Shown here piece by piece: positions 1 to 8,479 of a stretch of 20,373 nucleotides of DNA. This stretch comes from Priapulus caudatus (Eukaryota; Priapulida; Priapulimorpha; Priapulimorphida; Priapulidae). The position numbers and the translations under genes were made by a program. Location: NCBI RefSeq assembly GCF_000485595.1, contig NW_014577797.1, forward strand, positions 1 through 20,373, given 5' to 3'. Within the stretch, counting starts at the first letter, position 1. Every line of letters begins with the position of its first letter. The notes under the pieces were generated by a model that was given only the letters and a program-made list of their open reading frames with translations, was not told where the DNA came from and ran no database searches.

Positions 1-284
1 GACGAATATCAGTTAACAGCTTGGTTACTAGCGTGTGTCTGGTGTCACTGGTCGTGCCCTCATCCCCACGTTGCAGATAATTTAACCACCCCGCCTCCTG
101 CGATATTAAAAACTTATTGTTATTGGCCGAGTTCACAAAAACTTTGGTGGCTCCCGGGCCTACGCGGGTCGGCCACTCACTTTCTAACGCTGCCCTGCGG
201 ACGGGAGCGATTTTTTCTCGTATCTTCCAATAATTTTCTGCAGTCATCCTCAGTAATTGTTGTTACCAACGCGCTTTGAACAGC
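1..284. other. Unannotated edge sequence
   Basis: No exon, RNA gene or element boundary was recognised here. Overlapping open frames from about 177 onward are low-complexity (Cys/Val/Arg-rich) translations of the adjoining repeats. Confidence 0.4.
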
Positions 285-500
285 TGACGGGAGCGAAAAT
301 CCGCTCGCCGCTCCCCGTGTTATTTTTTCGCTGGTAAGCGCACGTACACGGAGATACACGCACGTACACGCAGGTACACGCACGGTCACGACGCAGGTAC
401 ATCGCACGTACACGGAGCGGGTACACGCACGTACACGCGGATACCACGCACAAGACTGCGGGTACAGCGCACGTGCACGCGGGTACCAGTGAAAAATAAT
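285..500. repeat. GC-rich dispersed repeat with GTACACGC array, copy 1
   Basis: A head segment (GGAGCGAAAATCCGC, then CTCCCCGTGTTATTTTTTCGC) is followed by a degenerate array of GCACGTACACGC / GGGTACACGC units at about 346-485. The same order recurs at about 2117-2265 in the same orientation. The open frames here are artefacts of this repeat. Confidence 0.65.
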
Positions 501-524
501 TAATTTTTTCTTTCCGGGGCCTTT

Positions 525-1600
525 TTGAAACTCGCGCGACTAAAATTTCGGGGCAAAGCTTTTTCATTTTCCAGGGCTCTTTTTCCACTTTCCCAGCACG
601 ACTTTTTTCAGGTCTGTTTTCTCATGTGTTACACCAAGTACAGTAGGCTAATCTTACACACTCGCGGCGGGCGCGCACACACCACACACAACGTCGCACT
701 GCACGCACACACACCCACACCAACCCGATCGGTCGAGCTCGGCCCCGGCGGCTGCGTCATTCTCTCCACACGTCCCGAACGATGGGTCGATGTTAGAATC
801 GTTCCGCACGTAGTGACGGCTGGGCACGTGGCCATGCGCCTTCACGATGTGCCCGCACGGAGACTTGAGCGGAGGGAGCGTCAGATCGGATCGCGCACAC
901 ACACACAGACAGCCACACACACACACACCACACACACAGACACAAGTCCCGAACCACAGAACACACACAGACACATACACACCCACGGCAATTTTTGGGG
1001 CAAGCTTGTATACAGACAAAACAAAGAACATTCGTCAATATCAAGACAGTTATTCATGCGCAGACTGACAGACTAGACATGAATAATCACAACTCTACAA
1101 GTCACAACCACAAATGCACCTGAATATGTGGAATTACATCACCGGTTCAGACTAAACACAGAAGCTCATTACGGCTTAGCGTGCAAAATAGTGGGAGTGT
1201 CTCCTGTAACGACGAGGAGGATCGATATGTTTAATATGCGAAGTCTTGTTGCGGCTGGGTCTAGGAACCTGCGTAACGGACGGCTGAGAGTGCAGAGAAA
1301 GAGGCCTGCGAGGCACGCTGTGTAATGGCGCTGTCAACCTCGACGCTGCGTACGTGCCTGCCCTGGCAGGGAGCGGCATTTGATTGAAGTCCGGTTGGGG
1401 GGGGCGGGAGGCAGCAATTGTTTCACGTGGTACCAATCGAACTTAATAAATATAGAGGGTTGGCACAATTGCTGGACTATGAGAGAGCCTGACAAGCTAA
1501 ACTCTTTCGGGGAATTGACAAAAAAGCCTACAATCGGGAATGACACAACTGAGTGTGCCGCCAGGGAAAATAATATCGTGGGAATTCATTAGGATTTTCG
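525..1600. other. Low-complexity CA-rich DNA and unannotated sequence
   Basis: Positions 665-715 and 895-990 are dominated by CACACA/ACACAG dinucleotide-type repeat. The open frames at 525-1076 and their antisense counterparts simply translate it (HTHTHT or CVCVCV). From 1080 to 1600 no domain, splice-bounded exon or repeat was recognised. Confidence 0.5.
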
Positions 1601-1639
1601 CATGGGATTACGCGTTCTATTAATCCTACCGGGTCGTTG

Positions 1640-1860
1640 GTCTTACGGGTTACGTAGGCACGCCCGCACAGCACCAGAGCACACCATCACGTGCGCAGGC
1701 ACACACGCAAACACTGGGATCCGCAGGCACACACGCAAGCACGCGGGGCCGAGCAGGCAACACCGGCAATCACACAGATCGACACGATGCATGCACCGCG
1801 CGACGCAGGCACACAGCCAAGCATGCGGCGCCGAGGCACACACGTATATACCGCGGCGGC
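1640..1860. repeat. Degenerate GCAGGCACACACGCAAGC minisatellite
   Basis: GCAGGCACACACGCAA-type words recur around 1697, 1722 and 1805, with further CAGGCACAC fragments among them. The long overlapping open frames on both strands are low-complexity translations of this block. Confidence 0.5.
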
Positions 1861-2083
1861 GCGCGCGCATGATTGAATGCAATACAGTAACAGTACAACA
1901 TGCAATGCTTAATGGTAACCACTTGACATCACACCGTAACCAATGAATTCTACTCGCCCGTGGAACCGGCTGCCAGGCTAAGCGGCATGAGGCCGAGCGA
2001 GAGGCGGGCAATGGCGCGGGACCGACGCTGACAAATCGATTTCCAATACCGCCGACATGTGCTTTTGGGGTCGGCCCCCGATT

Positions 2084-2103
2084 TATCATCTTTCGGGGGC
2101 TCT
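2084..2103. repeat. Short hairpin GCCCCCGA / TCGGGGGC
   Basis: Eight-base arms flank an AT-rich loop, just upstream of the second GC-rich dispersed repeat copy. Confidence 0.5.
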
Positions 2104-2116
2104 TTTTGGCATTTCG

Positions 2117-2270
2117 GGGGGCGAAATCTGCCGCCCGCCCCCGTGTATTTTTCCCCATCTGGCGGGATACTACGCACAGTACAGCGCGGGATATCACCGC
2201 ACATACATGCGGGTACACGCACGCTACACGCGCGGTACATGCACCGTGCACCGCGGTACACGGTACACAC
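2117..2270. repeat. GC-rich dispersed repeat with GTACACGC array, copy 2
   Basis: The head GGCGAAATCTGCCGCC, then CCCCCGTGTATTTTTCCC, is followed by GGGTACACGCACGCTACACG-type units. This is the same arrangement as the copy at 285-500. The two copies are clearly diverged, and no terminal repeats or target duplications were found. Confidence 0.6.
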
Positions 2271-2287
2271 CTGTCTTTTTCTTTTTT

Positions 2288-2500
2288 CCATTTCCTATTT
2301 AGACTTTTAAATAGGAAACGGATAAGAAAACCGGCCATTTCTTCTATTTAGACTTTTAAAATAGGAAACAGATATCAGAAACCCACTTTCCCATTTTGCC
2401 TATTTAGACTTTTAAAATTAGGAAACAGATCAGAAACCCATTTCTATTTCTATTTCATTTAAAAATAGTAAATGGTCAGAAACACATTTTCCTATTTGCA
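2288..2500. repeat. Tandem array of about four 45-60 bp hairpin units
   Basis: Units begin CCATTT and contain CTATTTAGACTTTTAAAATAGGAAACAG-type sequence and CAGAAACCCA; starts are near 2288, 2335, 2391 and 2441. Inside each unit TTTCCTATTT pairs with AAATAGGAAA across AGACTTTT, so the array could form serial hairpins. The last unit is degraded. Confidence 0.75.
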
Positions 2501-3785
2501 ACGTAAATGAAAACAAACTAAGGTATGTACGGTGGATTCAGATCTGGTACATTACATGTAATTAGTGCATTACCGCTGGATAAGTATTAATATTATATGT
2601 AATATATAATTAATGTTCATTGCCGTCTGGCACAACGGCGACTTTATCATGGTATGCACATAGTGCGGCAGCCAATCAAATACAAGTATCATGAAATGAT
2701 GCCAATCTCAGTTCTGGTGCATCATATAATGATTTTTATCTCAGTTTTTTAGCTTGCACGCTTCGACATCGTCAGCTGGAGCTATTGCCAGGTGGTTGTA
2801 TCGTCGCGTCGTCCGTGCACTGTCCGCCTGTCTTCCGTCAAACATTTGGCTACGGTCAACGATATACTCAGAATGCCGTTTGGTCCCACCATGTTTGAAA
2901 TTGGGTATAGTTGTTACTGCTATGCTCCCATATTGAAACGTCTATTTGAGCGACGCCAGTCGACAGTACTTTTCGATGGCCAGGCGGCAATTTTTTGGCA
3001 AAAAAATGGGAATTGCCATTCATCCAGTTCAGGTGACAACGGATTTTGGCTCATTTTTGTGTATGTGAATGAATAGGGTTAGGGTTGTGATATTAAAAAT
3101 AAAATAATGGCAAATTAGGATGGTTTGGCATTATATATGCATATTGAGTAAGATCTACGCAGGTAACAAACGTCTGTGGTGTCACACTCGTCTGGTTTGT
3201 GTTTTACAAGATTTCATTGACAATATTTTATATGCAAAATTGGTATTCCTGCTCCAACGCCTGGCGGATTAAATGTCTATATTAGAGTAAGCGTTATACA
3301 AAACATGCGAACGCAGGCTAATAACAATTTATTTGCGAAACGCGCATTGCTAAGAACTCAAAGCGGGTAATAGCGGCCATCTACTGTCCAAATTATTATT
3401 CATTTTTGGTTATATCAAATTATTATTGCGATATACAGATGGCAACCTAGTGTGCTAATTACCGCCTAGAAAAGCTCATATGAAGTAACACTCCATGCAA
3501 CGGCACATTTTAACGCTTTTGACAAAGTTGTGGCTTTATGGGCAAAAGTGGAAACCATTGTCACATGGTAATGAGTGCAGCTACGTGAATAAGCGTATCA
3601 TCTGCTCAATCTTACACACGTTACAGCACATTCGCGGAGCTCGCGGCTTTTAAGGCAGTGCCTAAATCTGAATATTATAAAAACGTTAAATGGCGGTCAT
3701 TTAGGTTTAACGCCATCACTCGCCCACATCTCAGACTTTCACATCTGAAACATTTATTTTCACATAAAAAATTACACATAATTAT
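2501..3785. other. Unannotated AT-rich DNA
   Basis: No gene, RNA or clear transposable element recognised. A short telomere-like TAGGGTTAGGGTT occurs at 3075-3087. The open frames at 2754-3076 have no recognisable domain and no supporting splice structure. The PITHD1 N-terminal exon was looked for here and not found. Confidence 0.4.
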
Positions 3786-3824
3786 CAAGAGTATATAATG
3801 GGAGTTCTCCCATATATACTCTTT
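3786..3824. repeat. Palindrome around GGGAGTTCTCCC
   Basis: AGAGTATATAATGGGAG and CTCCCATATATACTCT form a near-perfect inverted repeat. Function unknown; it may be a miniature element. Confidence 0.6.
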
Positions 3825-3979
3825 GTTTCTATAATGTACGTCGATGGTTGCTCAATTAAAACTGACTTCTTCTCACTCACTCATTTGTGTCCTTTTTTGT
3901 GGTGAGCTACAGTGTCATTGACACTTTCATTGTCATATAAAACTATTCTTGTTACCCTGTTTCTGCTGCCATGGGGCAT

Positions 3980-4065
3980 GGGGTTCAAGGATAGAGATGA
4001 TGTCCAGGACGGTGATTGGATAGGATGATGTTTATTACTGGACATTCTCTCTATCCTTGAGCCAG
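3980..4065. mobile_element. Short MITE with about 26-bp inverted repeats
   Basis: GGTTCAAGGATAGAGATGAT at the left pairs with ATTCTCTCTATCCTTGAGCC at the right, the arms continuing into GTCCAG/CTGGAC. GGCATGG is found directly outside both ends and may be a 7-8 bp target duplication. It abuts the next MITE. Confidence 0.65.
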
Positions 4066-4078
4066 GCATGGCGTGCAC

Positions 4079-4153
4079 TAGCCCGACGACGCTGTGAGAC
4101 TGATTGTCTATACTGCAGTCTTCTACCCCTAGCAAGACCGTTTCTTGGAGCTA
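4079..4153. mobile_element. TAGC..GCTA MITE (copy A)
   Basis: 75-bp element with TAGC and GCTA ends, internal GCTGTGAGACTGATTGTC and CTAGCAAGACCGTTTCTTGG, related to the elements at 6575-6654, 6950-7027 and 7037-7207. It is flanked by GGCGTGCAC (4070-4078) and GGCATGCAC (4154-4162), an 8-of-9 target duplication. Confidence 0.7.
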
Positions 4154-4277
4154 GGCATGCACTTGACTTGGTCATGAAAATGCTACTTTAGGACTTAATC
4201 GCCTCCAAGTCAGCAGCAGAGATGATCTGTTATGCAGTATTCTTGGTTGGTAATGTTTTGTTTTCATACTCTTGCAG

Positions 4278-4321
4278 TTTGTTGAAAGTGATTGTGATGA
4301 GGAATTGCTGTTTAATATACC
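4278..4321 (+). CDS. PITHD1: PITHD1 internal exon (first one visible)
   Basis: This 44-nt exon encodes [14 protein letters not shown] plus two bases of a proline codon. The acceptor is CTTGCAG just before 4278 and the donor is GTAAGT at 4322. It starts in phase 0 and ends after two codon bases, which fits the next exon. It matches the acidic block before the FTGNVKLKG strand in PITH proteins. It is too short to be found as an open reading frame. Confidence 0.9.
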
Positions 4322-7300
4322 GTAAGTATGAAACGCTGTATCAGTAGACCTGTGGTTGTTTGGAGTAATCATATAACTATAAGTGAGATCAAAATGGTCA
4401 TGGAGTTTCTATATTTTGTTTTTGTGCCAATGATCTGCAGTAACCTAATATCAATGACATCTAATAACAATTGGGTTATGAAGTGTGCTAGTGGTAAAGG
4501 AAGGGAATACATATATCCCAACTTTATGCTACCTTATAATGTATTGGCCTGACAATTCCTTTATATCAAACGTGGATTGCAGCTGTTTCTTTGCCATGTT
4601 TTAATGTGATTTTTAATTTATTTTTTTCGCAGATTTACTGGCAATGTGAAACTAAAGGGGATTATTGTAATCGGTGGTGAAGATGAAACTCACCCTTCAG
4701 CTATGAAGCTGTATGTTCACTTTGCAGTTTGCTTTCAACTTCATGAGTAGTGATAGCAAAAATTTATCAGTGCTAAAACTCTTTGAGTCAAAGAATTGTG
4801 GTGGTTTAGCTATTTAAAAAAAACATATATTTGTTAAAAATCCACATAAATGTATGTAATGCTTAAAACAGATGCAAAGACTATGTCAGAGACATTTTAA
4901 TATAAAATTTTGGTAGAAATTATCGAGCTTTTGACACAGGCCAATTTCCAGGACTCTGACAGAGTTTTTAATGGTGATAGATTGTGGTAGTAGTAATAAG
5001 TGGATGTAGCAGTTGGCAGTAGCAATAGTAGGCAAAAAATGAAAATATTTAGATTAAATGAAAGTGTTCGAGATTATGCTTTTGTCATGTACAGCTTTGA
5101 CTTTAGCATGTACACTATTTCATAGTAAATGACAAATTATGGGCATTTTGTATCTATTTCTATTTCTGATCTTACAGATACAAAAATAGACCACACATGA
5201 CATTTGATGATGTTACTGTAGCACCAGATCAAGAGTTTGAGATGCAGCCAGACTATGAAGGTGTTTTGGAATATGCAACAAAGTAAGACGTGTTTAAATT
5301 TTTACTCGGTTACGGAGTCCATTCAAATATGGTCAGGACAACAACCAAATGTCATTATGTCGAATTAAAGGCATTTTGTCATTTCATACTTCGTAATACG
5401 ATTATTGACAATAAAATAATAATGGTTTGAATAGATGTCCCTAACATGTAACACATACTGGCAGTAAGCATGTGTTGCTTATAATGTGCTTTTATACTAG
5501 AAGTGGACATGTCATGTACATTTGAACCATTGAGCAAGTTTCAGTTGAGATAATGTGGTGCAATCATTTCGATGCAGGCCTGTAAAGTTTTCAAGTACAA
5601 CTCACCTATCGATCTACTTTCCAAAAAACTTTGGTGCCGACACGACGAAAGTTTATTACATGGGCTTGAGGGGGGAATTCACACAGGTATGTATCACAGG
5701 CGACGTTAGTGAATTATGCAACGCACCATCATTTCTCGGTTAGTTTTGATAGCTTCGAGAAAAGAACTGACACGTTTTCTCACTATGATTGGAATTTTTT
5801 ATCAGCGGGTGCATACTCACACAGTATCTATCGCCTCGTTCACAACTTTCTCCCTCTCATATCTCTCTTGCTATCTTACAAATTTGTTACCCAATGTTTG
5901 CAATCGATATTGATGTCTACAATGCATTCTTCTGTCTATTTTTGTACATGTATGTTATGTATAAATAAAAATTTGGAAGTCAAGCAAAATATCTCTCTCG
6001 TTTTACTATTGTCAATGATGTCACAGTGTGCTGTCAAACCTCAAGTATAGAGGCGACACAGCAAATTCAACATTGCCAGTGACCATCACGAGTTAGTACT
6101 TTGAAAATAATGAAAGTTTAGGGGTAGAGCTCAAATTTCAGGGGTAAAGCTCATATGGGACGAACCACCATCGATATTCGTTTTCTCTTAAATTAACACA
6201 AAAATTGCGCTCCACTATCCATCTAGGTGCATCTAGATGTTCCTGGGAGTTTTAAGTGTAGATTGCATGAATTGGTTAATTTTCACATTAGTGGTAAAAA
6301 TGTATCAAAGTTTTGGAATTGTAATAGGATAATCATAGAACTGTAAAACCAAAGTGATTTCACTGGTTATGGAATTATAACTATCGAAACAGTAAACCCT
6401 CTTATTCTTGGTGGCTTTTCGATGAATATTAACATAAATTTTTACTCGCTTATTGTGAGTGCATGAAGATTGAGGATTGTGAATTTTTATCACTGCCAGT
6501 GATAAAAATTCACACTCATCCACTCTCTCTAACACAGGAGCACTGTGACACTGGGTCATTAAATGGCAATATGCTAGCATGACGAGGCTGTGCGACTGAT
6601 TGTCTATACAATACATGTCTTCTAACCCTAGCAAGACCGAATTTCTTGGAGCTAGCAATATGCATACGATATAATTAACGTGATATCTATCCATCTATCC
6701 CCTGTGGATTATTCCCTGTGTGCAAAGAGAGGTAACTTGTGCTGATAGGGTCTATGTCTCCCTGACCTCTGTTTGACCTGGCTCGTTCTGATCTTTCTGA
6801 CTAACGGTAACCCTAACCATATCAGATAGTTACCGAGAGTTAGGATTAGTCAGAAAGATATGAACGACCCAGGTCAAACAGAGGTCAGGGAGACAGACCC
6901 TATCAGCGTAACTTGTGGATAGCTACATATTACAACATACATATATACCTAGCTCGACCAGGCTGTGTGACTAACGTCAATATACACACGGTCTTCTAAC
7001 ACTAGCAAAGACCGTTTCTTGGAGCTAACATACACCTAACCCGACCAGGCTGTGTGACTGACGTCAATATACACGTCAGGGGTATGCTTAGCTCTAGTAC
7101 TATAGCCCGCTTACATTAACTGCCGCTGGCAGCGGCAGTTAATGTAAGCGGGCTATAGTATTAGAGCTAGGGTATGCTAACCCTAGCAATACCGTTTCTT
7201 GGAGCTAACATACACATACTATACAATAATATAACCCAACGAGAGTAGGGTTACAGTCACTGTCAGTGACTGTGAGTAATACTATTAGTATTAGTATTAC

Positions 7301-8479
7301 TATTACTTATTAGTACTACTACTACTACTACGCACATTTATTATCATTTCGTAGGTTTTACTATCATAAGCCAGTGTGTGAGTGGCCGCAGCCATCTTTT
7401 TAACGCCATACAATGATACAACGTCATTATTACGATCGACGTCATTATTACTGTCATATAACCATGATTATGATAAACACCACATAAACTTGTTAATGGT
7501 TGAGGAAAACACATATCTCTATATGGCAATAATTTAAATATATCGAGAAGGTTTGGATTCAACGTAACTAAATTTTTATGGGCCGAGTCCGTATCGGCCG
7601 AGTCTGTTATGGGCCGAACTCGTAAGGGGCCGGTTCGGCTATAGGCCGAATAGTCCCGCAGCCCAAATCTGGCTCAGGCCTAACTAGGCTCGGGCCAAAA
7701 ACGTCCGTGTGAACGCTCGGCTCGAGCCAAATCTGGCACAGGCCTAATTTAGTAATTAGGCTCGGGCCAAAAACTTCCGTGTGAACGCGCCTATACTATA
7801 CTACTAGTACTACTACTAGTACTAGTCTATAGACCCTCTCAGCCCAAGTGCCTGGCTGTGGTTATAATAACAGAGTGGCTATATGCCCGGCAGCCGGCGT
7901 ATATCTGACGGCTGCCGGGCACGGTCTTCGATTTCCTAAATGCCCGGCAGTTTTTAATTTTTAGCGTTATCTCAAGTAAACAAGGGTTAGGGTTAGAGTT
8001 AGGATTAGGGTTAGGGTTAGGGTTAGGTTTACTTCTCTGGCTTGCTCGTCTTTTTAATATACGGTTATTCATCAGGAATTTTACAGAGGACATTTAACAG
8101 GAATGAAATTATTTGTAAAATACTCTGCAGTCAAAATCTCATTTTTTGATAGTGGGATTTAAACCCTTTGAACAATTCATGACTGCACATGAATTCAATG
8201 CTCTTAACATTCAGCACAATTTTCTGGGGTGTTTCCAGACTCCACAATGGTATAGACAGTAGCCAATAGGATAAGGTTATTACATAGTGAAAACTGAAAA
8301 CTAGGTCTACGTGTTCGTACTATGGGTAGCTAATGTTTCAAGTAATATATTCACGTTGCCGTTGTTTGCAGGCACACCGCCATGAAGTGACGATATGTTC
8401 ATATGAAGCACGTGCCAACCCATCTGATCATAAGACAAACTTATTTGAAGAGTCACAGCACAGCATTGGTGGATTGTAG
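4278..8479 (+). CDS. PITHD1: PITH domain-containing protein 1, five 3' exons (N-terminus missing)
   Basis: Five exons join in one frame: 4278-4321, 4633-4710, 5178-5282, 5578-5686, 8372-8479, giving 444 nt (147 codons and a TAG stop). All introns are GT..AG and every phase matches. The product is the PITH (proteasome-interacting thioredoxin-like) fold, known from TXNL1 and PITHD1. Recognisable blocks in order are [30 protein letters not shown], then an [12 protein letters not shown] junction, [27 protein letters not shown] and [18 protein letters not shown]. The [14 protein letters not shown] block and the short tail, with no N-terminal thioredoxin fold visible, favour PITHD1 over TXNL1. The human protein is about 210 residues, so about 65 N-terminal residues are absent; no matching exon was seen upstream. 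PITHD1 is reported in proteasome-related and cell-differentiation roles, not as an enzyme. The last intron is 2.7 kb and full of repeats. Identity is from recalled family sequence, not a search. Confidence 0.93.
4633..4710 (+). CDS. PITHD1: PITHD1 internal exon
   Basis: This 78-nt exon has acceptor TTTTTTTCGCAG and donor GTATGT at 4711. It completes the proline codon (CC+A) and then reads [19 protein letters not shown] followed by HPSAMK and two bases of a leucine codon. This is the first core beta-strand block of the PITH domain. Confidence 0.92.
5178..5282 (+). CDS. PITHD1: PITHD1 internal exon
   Basis: This 105-nt exon has acceptor ATCTTACAG and donor GTAAGA at 5283. It reads [12 protein letters not shown], then an acidic linker, and ends LEYATK across the splice. 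The block corresponds to the YKN.P.M.FDD segment that is highly conserved in PITHD1 and TXNL1. Confidence 0.92.
5578..5686 (+). CDS. PITHD1: PITHD1 internal exon
   Basis: This 109-nt exon has acceptor GATGCAG and donor GTATGT at 5687. It encodes [36 protein letters not shown] and ends in phase 0. NFGADTTKV and GLRGE are the most diagnostic PITH motifs. A longer open frame continues past the donor, but the homology stops exactly at the splice site. Confidence 0.94.
6474..6530. repeat. Palindrome TGTGAATTTTTATCACTG / CAGTGATAAAAATTCACA
   Basis: The two 18-base arms are perfect inverted copies; weaker complementarity extends outward (GATTGAGGAT against the right ATCCACTC side). It recurs with indels at 13749-13797. 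It could be the core of an older MITE. Confidence 0.7.
6575..6654. mobile_element. TAGC..GCTA MITE (copy B) with perfect 9-bp TSD
   Basis: The 80-bp element starts TAGCATGACGAGGCTGTGCG and ends TTTCTTGGAGCTA. GCAATATGC flanks it exactly on both sides (6566-6574 and 6655-6663). The peptide similarity of minus-strand open frames at 3881-4135 and 6305-6694 is due to this repeat family, not a gene. Confidence 0.85.
6741..6907. mobile_element. 167-bp foldback MITE with perfect 9-bp TSD
   Basis: Long arms pair: GCTGATAGGGTCTATGTCTC at the left with GAGACAGACCCTATCAGC at the right, continuing through CCCTGACCTCTGTTTGACCT and its complement to GATCTTTCTGACTAA near the centre. GTAACTTGT lies directly outside both ends (6732-6740 and 6908-6916). 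Confidence 0.88.
6950..7027. mobile_element. TAGC..GCTA MITE (copy C)
   Basis: The 78-bp element starts TAGCTCGACCAGGCTGTGTG and ends TTGGAGCTA. The flanks ATATATACC and ACATACACC are weakly similar (7 of 9). The right flank is also the left target duplication of copy D, so the two stand in tandem. Confidence 0.7.
7037..7207. mobile_element. TAGC..GCTA MITE (copy D), interrupted by a palindromic MITE
   Basis: The element starts TAACCCGACCAGGCTGTGTG and ends TTGGAGCTA, flanked by ACATACACC (7028-7036) and ACATACACA (7208-7216), 8 of 9 identical. Positions 7089-7169 within it are a palindromic MITE with its own target duplication, so the order of insertion is readable. Confidence 0.75.
7089..7169. 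mobile_element. Palindromic TAGCTCTAGTAC MITE, copy 1, 9-bp TSD
   Basis: The 81-bp element is an almost perfect palindrome: TAGCTCTAGTACTATAGCCC, then GCTTACATTAACTGCCGCTG, then the reverse complement. GGGTATGCT is duplicated exactly at 7080-7088 and 7170-7178. It has no coding capacity; a transposase supplied elsewhere would be needed. Confidence 0.92.
7250..7330. repeat. Small palindrome and TTA/CTA trinucleotide repeat
   Basis: ACAGTCACTGTCAGTGACTGT is a palindrome of about 20 bases. It is followed by ATTAGTATTAGTATTACTATT and a run of (TAC)n. Both recur in the second copy at about 14590-14665. Confidence 0.65.
7580..7835. repeat. GGGCCGAGTC / GGCTCGGGCC internal tandem repeat and CTAGTA palindrome
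   Basis: Two imperfect units contain CAAATCTGGC(T/A)CAGGCCTAA and GGCTCGGGCCAAAAAC(G/T)TCCGTGTGAACGC, followed by an AT palindrome built of TACTAGTAC words. The same block occurs at about 16510-16790. Confidence 0.6.
7877..8029. repeat. CCGGCAG hairpin unit with TTAGGG tract, copy 1
   Basis: GCCCGGCAGCCG and CGGCTGCCGGGC form a 12-bp hairpin (7885-7920). They are followed by ATGCCCGGCAGTTTTTAATT, TCTCAAGTAAAC and a (TTAGGG)n-type tract (7983-8029) that ends with GTTTACT, the complement of AGTAAAC. Related units lie at 16840-17056 and 17092-17303. Confidence 0.7.
8372..8479 (+). CDS. PITHD1: PITHD1 terminal exon
   Basis: The 108-nt terminal coding exon has acceptor TTGTTTGCAG and reads [19 protein letters not shown], then a diverged tail ending SIGGL and TAG at 8477-8479. 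HEVTIC.YEA.ANP.DH is the conserved C-terminal PITH block. It lies 2685 bases beyond the previous exon across a repeat-filled intron. Confidence 0.92.
   Translation, partial: AHRHEVTICSYEARANPSDHKTNLFEESQHSIGGL

Larger units (their letters stand above)
5849..8030. repeat. Large duplicated segment, copy 1
   Basis: It starts at TCTCCCTCTCATATCT and runs colinearly with the second copy through every MITE, the GGGCCGAGTC block (7580-7770) and the CCGGCAG hairpin, ending in the TTAGGG tract. This copy is the cleaner one and lacks the 1.6-kb insertion found in copy 2; the empty site is TGTTAATG at 7491-7498. Confidence 0.85.
5687..8371 (+). other. PITHD1 last intron, repeat-filled
   Basis: The intron has GTATGT and TTTGCAG ends. 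From 5849 to about 8030 it consists of sequence also present in diverged form at 13091-14833 and 16426-16995. It contains at least five TIR elements (listed separately), simple repeats and a telomere-like tract. Only 5687-5848 and 8031-8371 look unique in this window. Confidence 0.8.

Noticed and set aside
525-1076. 183-codon open frame with HTHTHT runs
   Set aside because: Translation of a CACACA microsatellite; no homology or codon signal.
1643-2338. 231-codon open frame on the - strand
   Set aside because: Cys/Val/Arg-rich low-complexity translation of CA-rich and GTACACGC repeats, open in several frames on both strands. Not a gene.
4193-4252. Possible PITHD1 upstream exon reading LNRLQ
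   Set aside because: The peptide faintly recalls the N-terminal region, but the splice phase does not fit the exon at 4278 and the rest of the peptide does not match.
3881-6694. Two minus-strand open frames sharing an IDNQSHS peptide (3881-4135, 6305-6694)
   Set aside because: At first this looks like a repeated protein family. The shared part is exactly the TAGC..GCTA MITE, and the surrounding residues do not match.
5849-7400. CRISPR-like or prokaryotic repeat array
   Set aside because: Repeats are irregular in spacing, are TIR elements with target duplications, and lie in an intron of a eukaryotic gene.
7983-8029. True chromosome end
   Set aside because: The TTAGGG tracts are short, degenerate and have coding or repeat DNA on both sides, so they are interstitial.
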